From contig NZ_CAADFC020000004.1 of the NCBI RefSeq assembly GCF_900696085.1, positions 372,001 through 436,000 of the forward strand: 64,000 nt of DNA, given 5' to 3'. A program made the position numbers and the translations under genes. Position 1 is the stretch's first letter. Each line of letters opens with the position of its first letter. Below the pieces are notes generated by a model. That model ran no database searches. It had not been told where the DNA came from and worked only from the letters and a program-made list of their open reading frames with translations. This document shows positions 1 to 10,551 of this stretch, piece by piece. This stretch comes from Bradyrhizobium ivorense (lineage in GTDB: Bacteria > Pseudomonadota > Alphaproteobacteria > Rhizobiales > Xanthobacteraceae).

Positions 1-1230
1 ATCGCGGTGTTCCTGCTGCTACGGGGGATCGCCGAACTCCTGATGGCGGTGGCGCGGCGGTTGCCGCGCAGCCGCATGACCATGCTGCGGCTGGCGATCG
101 CCAACATCCACCGGCCGGGCGCGCTGACGCCGTCGGTCGTGCTGTCGCTCGGGCTCGGGCTCGCCGTGCTGGTCACCATCACCCAGATCGACGGCAATCT
201 GCGCCGCCAGTTCCTCGCCGCGCTGCCGGAGCGGGCGCCGTCGTTCTTCTTCATCGACATCCCCTCCACCGAAGCCGATCACTTCGGCGCCTATCTGAAG
301 CAGATCGCCCCTGACGCGACCGTCGAGGACGTGCCGATGCTGCGCGGGCGCATCGTCGCCGCCCGCGGCGTCAAGGCCGACCAGCTCAAGCCATCCGTCG
401 ATTCGGAATGGGTGCTGCAGAGCGACCGCGGCCTGACCTACACCGGCGAGGTTCCGAAGGGCTCCAAGATCGTCGAGGGCGAATGGTGGGGACCGGACTA
501 CAGCGGGCCGCCGCTGGTCTCGATGGAGAAGAAGATCGCCGACGGCCTTTCCTTAAAGATCGGCGACGAGGTCGTCGTCAACGTGCTCGGCCGCGACGTT
601 CCGGCGAAGATCGCCAATCTGCGCAACATCGACTGGCAGGGACTCGGCATCAATTTCGTGCTGGTGTTCTCGCCGAATGCGTTCAAGGGCGCGCCGCACA
701 GCCATGTCGCGACCCTGACTGAGGTGAATCCGACCGCCGCCGATGACGCGCGCATCATCAAGCAGGTCGCCGATGCCTTCCCGATGGTGACGAGCGTGCG
801 GGTCCGCGAGGCGCTGGAAACGGTCGGCAGTGTCGTCAGCAACCTCGTGCTGGCGATTCGCGGCGCCAGCGCGGTTACGCTGATCTCGGCGATCCTGGTG
901 CTCGGCGGCGCGCTCGCCGCCGGTCACCGCCACCGCGTCTACGACGCCGTGATCCTCAAGACGCTGGGCGCCACGCGGGTCCGGCTGCTCGGCGCCTATG
1001 CGCTGGAGTACCTGATGATCGGCCTTGCAACCGCCGTGTTCGGCGTGATCGCGGGCTCGGTTGCGGCCTGGATGATCGTGACGCGGCTGATGACGCTGAG
1101 CTTCATCTGGCAGGCCGGCAGCGCCGCGCTGGTCGTGGTCGCCGCCCTCATCGTCACGGTCGGGTTAGGACTGGCCGGAACACTGCTGGCGCTGAACCAG
1201 AAGCCGGCCTCGGTGCTGCGCAATTTGTGA
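1..1230 (+). CDS. ABC transporter permease, FtsX family (5' end outside window)
   Basis: The frame is open from the first base, so the N-terminal part lies upstream of the window; 409 residues are visible. They look like the C-terminal half of a YbbP/LolC-E type permease. A membrane segment at about residues 38-58 is followed by a roughly 220-residue extracytoplasmic (MacB-like periplasmic) stretch. Three hydrophobic segments follow at about 287-306, 330-360 and 372-396, forming the FtsX domain and ending in the usual short basic tail (KPASVLRNL). Such permeases work with a MacB/LolD-type ATPase, presumably encoded upstream. The substrate cannot be deduced. No terminator is obvious after the stop. 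Confidence 0.85.
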   Translation: MAVFLLLRGIAELLMAVARRLPRSRMTMLRLAIANIHRPGALTPSVVLSLGLGLAVLVTITQIDGNLRRQFLAALPERAPSFFFIDIPSTEADHFGAYLKQIAPDATVEDVPMLRGRIVAARGVKADQLKPSVDSEWVLQSDRGLTYTGEVPKGSKIVEGEWWGPDYSGPPLVSMEKKIADGLSLKIGDEVVVNVLGRDVPAKIANLRNIDWQGLGINFVLVFSPNAFKGAPHSHVATLTEVNPTAADDARIIKQVADAFPMVTSVRVREALETVGSVVSNLVLAIRGASAVTLISAILVLGGALAAGHRHRVYDAVILKTLGATRVRLLGAYALEYLMIGLATAVFGVIAGSVAAWMIVTRLMTLSFIWQAGSAALVVVAALIVTVGLGLAGTLLALNQKPASVLRNL

Positions 1231-1463
1231 CATTATGTAGCGGCGTTAACGCCGCTTTTGCCTATATACGCCGGGTTAGAGCGACATTCAGCCGCGCGTG
1301 GAAGCTTGCGTCGGCTGTGCTAATTTCCCACATACCAAGCGGGTCGGATGGCCGCTATGATGACGCGGAATTAATGTTCCTCAAGTCACGCCATCTGAGA
1401 TAGATTTACACCGGCGCCGCAAATACCTTGCGCTCCACCGGGACCAACCACGGGAATTCGACC

Positions 1464-2252
1464 ATGTCGGACCTAGACCGCAATTACACTTCTCCATTCG
1501 GCCGGGCCGCCGGACGCATTGACACTGTGGCCGTCGACGCGGGTCTGCGCGCCTACATGCTGCGCATCTACAACTACATGAGCATCGGCCTCGCCATCAC
1601 CGGCCTCGCCGCGCTCGGCGTCTACATGGCCGCGGTGGCGGATCCGGCTTCGGCCGTCGCGCACTTCGGCAAGGTGCCGCTGACGCAGTTCGGCTACGCG
1701 ATGTTCGTGAGCCCGCTGAAGTGGCTGTTCATCCTCGCCCCTCTGGTGATGGTGTTCGTCATCTCGGCCGGCATCAACCGCCTGCAGCCGGCGACCGCCC
1801 AGCTCCTGTTTTGGGTGTTCTCGGCGCTGATGGGCCTGTCGCTGTCGTCGATCTTCCTGATCTATACGCACACCTCGATCGTGCGCGTGTTCTTCATCAC
1901 CGCGGCAACGTTCGGTGCGCTCAGCCTCTACGGCTACACCACCAAGCGTGACATGAGCGGCATGGGCTCGTTCCTGTTCATGGGCCTGATCGGCATCATC
2001 ATCGCGAGCCTGGTCAACCTGTTCCTGGCGAGCACGGCGCTGCAGTTCATCGTGTCTGTTGTCGGCGTGCTGGTGTTCGCCGGTCTCACCGCCTGGGACA
2101 CCCAGCGGCTGAAGAACGACTACATCTACGGCTACGCCTCGCAGGGCGGCGTGATGGCAGAGCGTGCGGCGATCACCGGCGCACTCTCGCTCTACCTGAA
2201 CTTTATCAACCTGTTCACGCTGCTGCTGCAGCTGCTTGGCCAGCGCGACTAA
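1464..2252 (+). CDS. Bax inhibitor-1 / YccA family membrane protein
   Basis: 262-residue integral membrane protein with about seven hydrophobic segments, matching the UPF0005/BI-1 family (YccA, YbhL). Typical family stretches are the N-terminal RAYMLRIYNYM and the C-terminal half ending in a short LFTLLLQLLG segment with acidic residues near the end (TAWDTQRLKNDY). The family forms pH-sensitive cation leak channels in structural studies; in bacteria YccA is an FtsH modulator. I chose the ATG at 1464 over an in-frame TTG at 1428, because the extra 12 residues are not family-like and lack a ribosome-binding site. It is a single-gene unit closed by a strong terminator. Confidence 0.9.
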   Translation: MSDLDRNYTSPFGRAAGRIDTVAVDAGLRAYMLRIYNYMSIGLAITGLAALGVYMAAVADPASAVAHFGKVPLTQFGYAMFVSPLKWLFILAPLVMVFVISAGINRLQPATAQLLFWVFSALMGLSLSSIFLIYTHTSIVRVFFITAATFGALSLYGYTTKRDMSGMGSFLFMGLIGIIIASLVNLFLASTALQFIVSVVGVLVFAGLTAWDTQRLKNDYIYGYASQGGVMAERAAITGALSLYLNFINLFTLLLQLLGQRD

Positions 2253-2277
2253 GCCGCACGAGCCAGCCAATCGAGTT

Positions 2278-2310
2278 AAGCCCCGGCCTCGCGGCCGGGG
2301 CTTTTCTTTT
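2278..2310 (+). terminator. Rho-independent terminator after the BI-1 gene
   Basis: An 11-bp GC-rich perfect stem (AAGCCCCGGCC with its complement) and a 4-nt loop, followed by CTTTTCTTTT. It lies 26 bp after the stop codon. Confidence 0.85.
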
Positions 2311-2336
2311 GCGCGGGGCAAAAATAGTGTCGCGCC

Positions 2337-2879
2337 ATGTCCGAGCTTAAGTCCAATCCCGAGATCAGGCCCGCCACCGAGGCCGACCTTGCTGCCGTCA
2401 CGGCGATCTACGAGCAGGCGGTACGCTTCGGCACCGCGACCTTCGAGCTGATCCCGCCCGACCTCGCCGAGATGACGCGCCGCTACCGGGCGCTGGCCGA
2501 CGGCGGCTTCCCCTATCTCGTCGCCGTGCTCGACGGCCGCGTCGCCGGCTACGCCTATGCCGGCCCCTACCGGCCGCGTCCGGCCTACCGCTTCACGGTC
2601 GAGAACTCGGTCTATCTGGATCCTGCCGTCCATCGCCGCGGCATCGGTCTCAGGCTGATGGAACGGCTGATCGCCGACTGCGAGGCCGCCGGCTTCCGCC
2701 AGATGATTGCGGTGATCGGCGATTCCGCCAATGCGGGCTCGATCGGACTGCACGGCAGATGCGGCTTCCAGATGATCGGAACCCATCCCAGCGTCGGCCT
2801 GAAATTCGGCCGCTGGCTCGACACCGTGATGATGCAGCGCGCGCTCGGCGAAGGCGCGGCGACCGTGCCGGCGGATTGA
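2337..2879 (+). CDS. GNAT N-acetyltransferase, phosphinothricin acetyltransferase-like
   Basis: 180 residues, the normal length for the PAT/Bar/YncA branch of the GNAT superfamily. The acetyl-CoA loop is visible as VHRRGIGLRLM (about residues 99-109, pattern R-x-G-x-G). It is preceded by the ENSVYLDP strand and followed by the conserved G-x-HGRCGFQMIGTHPSVGLKFGRW block typical of the family. It transfers acetyl groups to a small amine such as phosphinothricin, methionine sulfone or an amino acid; the actual substrate is unknown. It starts just after the preceding terminator, so it has its own promoter. It converges with the DUF2794 gene across a repeat-filled gap. Confidence 0.85.
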   Translation: MSELKSNPEIRPATEADLAAVTAIYEQAVRFGTATFELIPPDLAEMTRRYRALADGGFPYLVAVLDGRVAGYAYAGPYRPRPAYRFTVENSVYLDPAVHRRGIGLRLMERLIADCEAAGFRQMIAVIGDSANAGSIGLHGRCGFQMIGTHPSVGLKFGRWLDTVMMQRALGEGAATVPAD

Positions 2880-2883
2880 CGCT

Positions 2884-2940
2884 AGCCCGGATGGAGCCAA
2901 CGGGTCGCGAACGATGACAGGCTCCGCGCAATCCGGGACC
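2884..2940. repeat. Palindromic repeat family D, degenerate copy
   Basis: Begins TAGCCCGGATGGAG and ends CGCAATCCGGGA. These are the two arms of the same family seen intact at 18728-18814. The middle is diverged. It starts 5 bp after the acetyltransferase stop codon and is followed 10 bp later by a family A element. Confidence 0.6.
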
Positions 2941-2950
2941 ACGGATTTCT

Positions 2951-3082
2951 CTTCTCCTTCCCCCTGAAAGGGGGAAGGTCGGGATGGGGGTCCAGCCGCA
3001 AACGACGCTGTACGCGGAGAGATTAGATCCCCACCCGCTTTGCTCTGGCGAGCAAAGCGACCTCCCCTTTTCAAGGGGAGGT
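2951..3082 (+). repeat. Intergenic repeat family A, copy 1
   Basis: About 132 bp. It has a left hairpin (CCCCCTGAAAGGGGG), a conserved core (GGGATGGGG, then CAGCCGCA), an inner hairpin around GCTTTGCTC/GAGCAAAGC and a right hairpin (CCTCCCC-TTTTCAA-GGGGAGG). Three other copies occur at 25171-25300, 48168-48298 (inverted) and 51291-51421. It ends 14 bp before the DUF2794 stop codon, on the opposite strand. Confidence 0.85.
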
Positions 3083-3095
3083 GGAAGCTGCGCGC

Positions 3096-3467
3096 CTACA
3101 CCAGCGCCAGCTTGCGGTCGATCACCAGCAGCACGCGTTCGAGTTCATGGCCGCGGCGCAGGATCAGGCCGGTCGCCGAAATCACGCTGTACATGCCCTG
3201 CTTGCGCGCGAGGCGCGGATCCTTCTCGATGCGGTAGATCGGCACTTCGGACGCGCGGCGAAACACCGAGAACACCGCGCGGTCCTTGAGGAAGTCGATC
3301 GCATAGTCGCGCCACTCACCGTCGGCGACCATGCGGCCATAGAGATTGAGAATGCGATTGAGCTCAAGTCGATTGAACGTCACACGGTTGGACTGAGGGG
3401 CCGCCGCGGCGGGACGCGCCACGGCGCGGCTCCCGCTCGGATCAGTATCCTCCGAGATCAAACTCAT
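3096..3467 (-). CDS. DUF2794 domain-containing protein
   Basis: 123-residue cytoplasmic protein. About 25 N-terminal residues are low-complexity, rich in Ala and Ser. The DUF2794 domain follows, recognisable from VTFNRLELNRILNLYGRMV, EWRDYAIDF and RRASEVPIYRIEK. The family is confined to alphaproteobacteria and its function is unknown. A strong Shine-Dalgarno sequence (AGGAGG, 6 nt spacing) supports the ATG at 3467. It is transcribed toward the family A repeat. About 530 bp upstream without a gene hold the candidate small RNA described next. Confidence 0.85.
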   Translation of the reverse strand: MSLISEDTDPSGSRAVARPAAAAPQSNRVTFNRLELNRILNLYGRMVADGEWRDYAIDFLKDRAVFSVFRRASEVPIYRIEKDPRLARKQGMYSVISATGLILRRGHELERVLLVIDRKLALV

Positions 3468-3734
3468 CGAGCGCCTCCTGTCATCTCAGTAACGATCACA
3501 CCCAAACCGGTCCCTGCTTGTTCGGGATCGTCACGAGGCTGACATGATTGCGCTAAGCGCAGAGCGCCGCAAGGGCCCATTCGCGAGGCAACCGAACCTT
3601 AACCACTTCGAGCGCGACCGATTGTCCCGAAAATCCCTTATCTCTGAAGGACTCACGGGAACGTTAGCGGAATCATATTGCTGCCCCACTTCCGCCAATC
3701 GCCCGCCCTGCTGCCTTGCGAAAACAAAATCCTG

Positions 3735-3861
3735 CGTTGGCCCGGTCCTTTCGGTTCCGGATTCCTCAGCCCCCAGCCCCCCGGGGCCGTCGGGATCGGG
3801 CCTGTTCGCAGGGGAGTTAATCCCAACACTGGGCCAACGAAAGTTGGTCCTTTTTGTTTTT
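3735..3861 (+). ncRNA. Candidate structured small RNA with its own terminator
   Basis: The gene-free stretch 3468-3995 holds a compact structure. The 9-mer CGTTGGCCC at 3735-3743 is perfectly complementary to GGGCCAACG at 3831-3839, closing a GC-rich rod of about 105 nt with internal loops. The right arm can instead pair with GTTGGTCC just downstream to make a classic terminator followed by TTTTTGTTTTT. A tract AAAACAAAA at 3721-3729 is also complementary to the terminator T-run. No coding gene on this strand precedes the terminator; the open frames here are interrupted by it and lack coding character. The rod shape recalls 6S RNA, but I cannot confirm a family. The 5' end is uncertain. Confidence 0.4.
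3831..3861 (+). terminator. Rho-independent terminator of the candidate small RNA
   Basis: Stem GGGCCAAC / GTTGGTCC (one G-T pair) with a GAAA tetraloop, followed by TTTTTGTTTTT. There is no protein gene upstream on this strand. Confidence 0.75.
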
Positions 3862-3995
3862 GGGGACTGCTCGACGCGGCGCGATCGCGTCACGCGCAAG
3901 GCGCGGACCACCTTCGTTGCAAAAGATGTCTGGAAGGACGCTCGACGGACGTCGCGCATTGCACGACGCCGTTGACGACGATTGCGTGCTAACGG

Positions 3996-4757
3996 TTAGC
4001 GAAGCGACGTGATCGCCGCGCCGAGCATCGGGCCCGGCTTCTCACGATTGCCGTCCTGGATATAGACCGCCGCGGCATCGACGCCGTCGCGCGTGATGTT
4101 CTCCAGCGGCACGGTCCAGCTTCCGGACGAACCGTTCCAGTCACCGACCTTCAGGAGATTGCGCACCACATTGTGGTAGGTGATCTCGCGGCCGCGATTC
4201 TCGCCGCGCGCAATCGAGATCGGCACCGACTTCGAGATCGAGCAGATCCAGACCTCGCCGCGCGCCGCCGTCGGCGACTTGGCCGCAGCCACCGAAACGT
4301 TGATCTGCTTGCCGCTCAACGTCAGCGTCACCGGCACCGACATCACGCCGGCGCTGTTGTCGGTGGCCTTGATCGCGCTCTCGATGCTGTCGCGGTCGCT
4401 GCCGATCACATGCGCGGAGCCGTTGATCACCGCCTGCGGCGTGTAGACGTCGCGATCGCCGCGCATATGCGAATAGGCTTTCTGACGCGCGCTGAAACGG
4501 GAATCGGCCAGCGTGTCCTTCCAGCCGAGATAGTCCCAATAATCGATCGGCATGCTCAGCGCGATGACGTTGGGATCCTTCGCAAGCTCACCGATGACCT
4601 TGTCCGCGGGTGGACAGGACGAGCAGCCCTGCGAGGTGAAGAGTTCGACGACAGCACGCGGGTCGGCGTGAGCGGGGCGGATGATCGCGATGATTGCGCA
4701 GATACCGAGGGCGCTGGACCATTGCGATATGCGATTATAGGCCATCATCGCTGTCAT
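3996..4757 (-). CDS. DUF1223 exported thioredoxin-fold protein
   Basis: 253 residues. A hydrophobic N-terminal signal segment ends near AHADP (about residue 32). The DUF1223 signature then follows: VVELFTSQGCSSCPPAD with a CSSC pair (about residues 45-48), SMPIDYWDYLGWKDTLA, and YTPQAVINGSAHVIGSDR. The family is predicted to adopt a thioredoxin-like fold; the CxxC suggests periplasmic redox chemistry, but no substrate is known. The first ATG at 4757 and two in-frame ATGs within 12 bp are equally possible starts. It lies downstream of acnA on the same strand, separated by 250 bp holding a hairpin and a repeat, so it is probably independent. Confidence 0.85.
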   Translation of the reverse strand: MTAMMAYNRISQWSSALGICAIIAIIRPAHADPRAVVELFTSQGCSSCPPADKVIGELAKDPNVIALSMPIDYWDYLGWKDTLADSRFSARQKAYSHMRGDRDVYTPQAVINGSAHVIGSDRDSIESAIKATDNSAGVMSVPVTLTLSGKQINVSVAAAKSPTAARGEVWICSISKSVPISIARGENRGREITYHNVVRNLLKVGDWNGSSGSWTVPLENITRDGVDAAAVYIQDGNREKPGPMLGAAITSLR

Positions 4758-4841
4758 ACTGCGAACCAGTCGTGATGATTTCCATCCGTAATTGTACGGA
4801 GCATGAAGTTGTCCCTAAAACTGCGTGCCCCAAAACGCCAG

Positions 4842-4875
4842 AAAGCGGCCTTTGTCATAGGCCGCCTTCTTTTTG
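4842..4875. terminator. Terminator-like hairpin between acnA and the DUF1223 gene
   Basis: Stem GCGGCCT / AGGCCGC with a 7-nt loop. The plus-strand side is followed by CTTCTTTTT. On the minus strand the stem is followed by TTTCTGGCGTTTT. It could end acnA transcription on the minus strand or a short plus-strand transcript. Confidence 0.5.
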
Positions 4876-4920
4876 GTCGCTACTCACTAAGCGGTGAGCC
4901 ACCGATCACAAATCCGCGTA

Positions 4921-4990
4921 GAGCATGATCCGGACCCGGAGGGCCGCGTTAGCGCAAAGTGCGAAGCGGTTTTCCGTGCAGATCATGCTC
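4921..4990. repeat. Repeat family F (GAGCATGATC element), copy 1
   Basis: 70-bp element bounded by GAGCATGATC and GATCATGCTC. It is almost identical, in inverted orientation, to the copy at 40060-40129. It begins 13 bp beyond the acnA stop codon, in the acnA 3' untranslated region. Confidence 0.85.
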
Positions 4991-5003
4991 AAACGGAGGG
5001 CCT

Positions 5004-7724
<2,721 letters not shown>

Positions 7725-7852
7725 GCGAGGGATCCCAATTTTTAGTTTGTACCCAGAAAGGGTAACTAAACACCGGCGGCGCGCTGGCTAGCTAGGACAG
7801 GCCGGGGTGGCTTGCGGCCGCCGATTGTGTGTGCTGCATCAAGTTCCGGGCT

Positions 7853-7869
7853 TATAGAACCTTTCTAGA
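7853..7869. promoter_or_regulatory. Candidate Irr iron control element between acnA and ccmA
   Basis: TATAGAA-CCT-TTCTAGA matches 12 of 14 defined positions of the Bradyrhizobium ICE consensus TTTAGAA-N3-TTCTAAA. It lies 129-145 bp upstream of acnA and 97-113 bp upstream of ccmA, so it could serve either or both divergent units. This is a consensus match only. Confidence 0.5.
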
Positions 7870-7965
7870 AGCACCGCCACACCGACAAGCGTGCGACAGC
7901 GTTGCGCGACCCAAAAATTCTCACGCGGTAGCGAAAGATTTCAGAGGGCTGTGACAAGACCAACC

Positions 7966-8568
7966 ATGCGGCTCTCGGGACGAAATCTGACATGCGTGCG
8001 CGGCGGCCGGCAGGTGTTTTCCGGACTGGATGTGTCGGCCGCCGCGGGCGAGGCGCTGGCCATCACCGGGCCGAACGGCGCGGGCAAGACCTCGCTGCTC
8101 CGCGTCATTGCCGGGCTGCTGGTCCCGGCCGAAGGATCGGTCGCGCTCGAAGGCGGCGATAACGAGTTGAGCTTGCCGGAGCAGGCGCACTATCTCGGCC
8201 ACCGCGACGCCCTGAAGCCGGCGCTCAGCGTGCGCGAAAATCTGTCGTTCTGGCGCGACTTCCTCGGCGGCGACACGCAGGACACGCAGCAATGCCTTGC
8301 CGCCGTGGCGCTCGATCACGCCGCGCATCTGCCGGCCGCCTACCTCTCCGCCGGCCAGCGCCGCCGCCTGTCGATCGCGCGCCTACTCTCGGTGCGGCGG
8401 CCGGTCTGGCTGCTGGACGAGCCGACCTCGGCGCTCGATGCGGCCGGCCAGGCGCTGTTTGTCGGGCTGATGCGCGACCATCTCGCCGGCGGCGGCATCG
8501 TGATCGCGGCCACCCACCTGCCGCTCGGGCTCGACGCGCGCGAACTGCGCATGGGAGGCACGGGATGA
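7966..8568 (+). CDS. ccmA: Heme exporter ATP-binding protein CcmA (CycV)
   Basis: 200-residue ABC ATPase of the cytochrome c maturation system I; with CcmB it powers release of heme-bound CcmE. It has Walker [10 protein letters not shown] (about residues 35-43), signature [13 protein letters not shown] (about 126-138) and Walker B VWLLDEP (about 145-151). I chose the ATG at 7966 (MRLSGRN) over upstream in-frame starts because 200 residues is the family length and the extra 25 residues are not conserved. It is first gene of ccmABCDG. Unusually, 259 bp containing a palindromic repeat separate it from ccmB; the pair is normally tightly coupled. Confidence 0.95.
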   Translation: MRLSGRNLTCVRGGRQVFSGLDVSAAAGEALAITGPNGAGKTSLLRVIAGLLVPAEGSVALEGGDNELSLPEQAHYLGHRDALKPALSVRENLSFWRDFLGGDTQDTQQCLAAVALDHAAHLPAAYLSAGQRRRLSIARLLSVRRPVWLLDEPTSALDAAGQALFVGLMRDHLAGGGIVIAATHLPLGLDARELRMGGTG

Positions 8569-8610
8569 TCGCGCTCTTCCTCTCGTCACCAACCACAGCT
8601 CTCTCCGTTC

Positions 8611-8775
8611 CCTCCCCCCTTGCGGGGGAGGGTCAGGGAGAGGGGTGCCACACGACGTGCTCTCTCCATGTGTCCGTCTGTCAGCACCCGAGATTGGTAG
8701 AGCAACGTTCTCCTCAAACATCTCGCCCGGGGCCACCCCTCTCCCCGGCCCTCCCCCGCAAGGGGGGAGGGAGCG
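8611..8775. repeat. Repeat family B, copy 1, between ccmA and ccmB
   Basis: About 165 bp with inverted-symmetric ends. The left end is CCTCCCCCCTTGCGGGGGAG, continuing into GGGAGAGGGGTG; the right end is CACCCCTCTCCCC running into CCCCCGCAAGGGGGGAGG. An inverted relative occurs at 42859-43028, sharing the internal GTGCCACACGACGTGCTC segment. It sits inside the ccm operon. Confidence 0.85.
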
Positions 8776-8827
8776 CAGCGCGTGCGGGGCGAGATTTGGG
8801 CTTCTCTCTGCATAGCGAGCGCCCCGC

Positions 8828-9496
8828 ATGAGCGCGCTCGCGGCACTGATCCGGCGTGACATCAGGATCGCGCTGCGCGTCGGCGGCGGGGCGCTGATCG
8901 GGGTGCTGTTCTTCCTCACCGTCACCGTGCTGATGCCGTTCGCGGTCGGGCCGGACCTTGCCCTGCTGTCGCGGCTGGGTCCTGCGATCCTCTGGCTCGG
9001 CGCGCTGCTGGCGAGCCTGCTCACGCTCGACCGGCTGTTCACCGCCGATCACGAGGACGGCTCGCTCGACCTCATCGTGATGAGCCGGACGCCACTGGAA
9101 CTGGCCTGCGCGGCCAAGGCGCTGGCGCATTGGCTCGCCGCCGGCCTGCCGCTGATCGTCGCGACGCCTGTGCTCGGCCTCTTGCTCAATCTCGACGGCA
9201 CCGCGACCCTGGCGGTGGCGCTGACGCTGCTGGCGGGAACACCGGCGCTGACCTTCACCGGCATGATCGGCGCGGCGCTGGCGGTGACGCTGCATCGCGG
9301 CGGGCTGTTGCTCGCCGTGCTGGTGCTGCCGCTGTCGATCCCGGTGCTGATCTTCGGCGTTGCGGCCTCGCAGGCGGCGATATCGGGTCCGATGTCGTTT
9401 GGAACGCCGTTCTCGATCCTGTGCGCGCTATCGCTGTTCAGTCTGGTTATCGGGCCGTTTGCCGCCGCCGCCAGCCTGCGGCACGGGCTGGACTGA
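8828..9496 (+). CDS. ccmB: Heme exporter membrane protein CcmB (CycW)
   Basis: 222 residues with six predicted membrane segments, the family length and topology. CcmB is the permease partner of the CcmA ATPase in cytochrome c maturation. It begins MSALAALIRRDIRIALRVGGGA, the usual CcmB N-terminus with a cytoplasmic basic helix. The start ATG at 8828 follows directly on the repeat-containing gap. The base sequence just after the ccmA stop (ATGATCGCGCTC) resembles the start of this gene (ATGAGCGCGCTC), which might be a relic of insertion of the repeat at the original junction. Confidence 0.93.
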   Translation: MSALAALIRRDIRIALRVGGGALIGVLFFLTVTVLMPFAVGPDLALLSRLGPAILWLGALLASLLTLDRLFTADHEDGSLDLIVMSRTPLELACAAKALAHWLAAGLPLIVATPVLGLLLNLDGTATLAVALTLLAGTPALTFTGMIGAALAVTLHRGGLLLAVLVLPLSIPVLIFGVAASQAAISGPMSFGTPFSILCALSLFSLVIGPFAAAASLRHGLD

Positions 9497-9572
9497 AACG
9501 GAACAGATCAATTCTCGACGAGAGGACATTGGCCGATTGCCCGCGACACATCAGGCGACTATCAGGAATGTC

Positions 9573-10367
9573 ATGACGCTGACCGATCTTGCCAACCCGA
9601 CCAGATTTCTGGCGCTGACCACGCGGATCCTGCCGTGGCTGGCGGGCGCGACCGCGATCCTGCTCGCGATCGGCCTCTATCAGTCGGTGATGGCGCCCGA
9701 CGACTATCAGCAGGGCGCCACGGTCAAGATCATGTTCATCCACGTGCCGAATGCGTGGCTGTCGATGTTCGTCTGGGGCGTCATGAGCATCGCCGCGCTC
9801 GGCACGCTGGTGTGGCGGCATCCGCTCGCCGATGTCGCGGCGAAGTCAGCCGCGCCGATCGGCGCCGCCTTCACCTTCCTTGCGCTGGTCACCGGCTCGC
9901 TGTGGGGCCGGCCGATGTGGGGCACCTACTGGGAATGGGATGCGCGGCTGACCTCGGTGCTGATCCTGTTCCTGATGTATCTCGGCCTGATGGCGCTGTG
10001 GCGCGCGGTCGAAGATCCCTCGCGCGCGGCACGCGCTGCGGCGGTCCTCACCTTGGTCGGCGCGATCAATATTCCGATCATCAAGTTCTCGGTCGACTGG
10101 TGGAACACGCTGCACCAGCCCGCCTCGGTGTTCCGCGCCGGCGGACCGACGCTCGACAAGGCGTTCCTGTGGCCGCTGCTGGTGATGGCGATCGCGTTTT
10201 CGCTGCTCTTCATCACCTTGCACCTCGCCGCAATGCGCAACGAGATCTTGCGCCGGCGGGTGCGCAGCCTGCAGATGATGCAGGCCAGCAGCAGCAGAAC
10301 GTTTTCGGCCGAAGCGGGCAGCGCTTCGTGTGAAGGAAACGGGTCAAAAGAAATCGGGATAGCGTGA
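9573..10367 (+). CDS. ccmC: Heme exporter / heme handling protein CcmC (CycZ)
   Basis: 264-residue polytopic protein with six membrane segments. The tryptophan-rich WWD-type motif ([13 protein letters not shown], about residues 113-125) binds heme at the periplasmic face and passes it to CcmE. The flanking conserved His is in FIHVPNAW and the second in WWNTLHQP. The ATG at 9573 gives the normal N-terminus. The last 20 or so codons are odd: they read through a diverged family G repeat (about 10302-10348), giving a Ser/Gly-rich tail not expected from the family. ccmD follows after 4 bp. Confidence 0.94.
   Translation: MTLTDLANPTRFLALTTRILPWLAGATAILLAIGLYQSVMAPDDYQQGATVKIMFIHVPNAWLSMFVWGVMSIAALGTLVWRHPLADVAAKSAAPIGAAFTFLALVTGSLWGRPMWGTYWEWDARLTSVLILFLMYLGLMALWRAVEDPSRAARAAAVLTLVGAINIPIIKFSVDWWNTLHQPASVFRAGGPTLDKAFLWPLLVMAIAFSLLFITLHLAAMRNEILRRRVRSLQMMQASSSRTFSAEAGSASCEGNGSKEIGIA
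10302..10348 (+). repeat. Repeat family G, diverged copy inside the 3' end of ccmC
   Basis: AACGTTTTCG-GC-CGAAGCGGG, then CTTCGTGTGAAGGAAACGGGTC, parallels the family G element at 17099-17150 (AGCGTTTTCGAGCGAAGTGG, then TTCGCGTGAAGAAAACGCGTC). Here it is translated as the CcmC C-terminus. Confidence 0.6.
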
Positions 10368-10371
10368 CGCG

Positions 10372-10551
10372 ATGTCGCTCGGCCCCTACGCCTCCTTCAT
10401 CGTGACCTCCTACGCGCTGGTGACGGCGGTCGTGCTGCTGCTGATCGTCTGGATCGTCGCCGACTATCGCCGGCAGCAGGCGCGGCTGAGGGAGATCGAG
10501 GCCAGCGGCGTGACGCGCCGCTCCGGCCGCAGCGCGGCGGACATGCGATGA
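10372..10551 (+). CDS. ccmD: Heme exporter protein CcmD (CycX)
   Basis: 59-residue single-span membrane protein between ccmC and ccmG. Reading from the ATG at 10372: [20 protein letters not shown], a hydrophobic span to about residue 30, then a basic cytoplasmic tail with [13 protein letters not shown]. This matches CcmD, which stabilises CcmE and releases holo-CcmE from the CcmABC complex. It starts 4 bp after ccmC, and its TGA overlaps the ccmG start (ATGA), indicating translational coupling. Confidence 0.9.
   Translation: MSLGPYASFIVTSYALVTAVVLLLIVWIVADYRRQQARLREIEASGVTRRSGRSAADMR

Noticed and set aside
3544..3975. 143-codon frame in the DUF2794-DUF1223 gap
   Set aside because: Interrupted by a strong Rho-independent terminator and without coding-like composition; better explained as a small RNA locus.
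8292..8831. 179-codon frame across the ccmA end and the family B repeat
   Set aside because: Shadow of ccmA continuing through a palindromic repeat; no conserved features.
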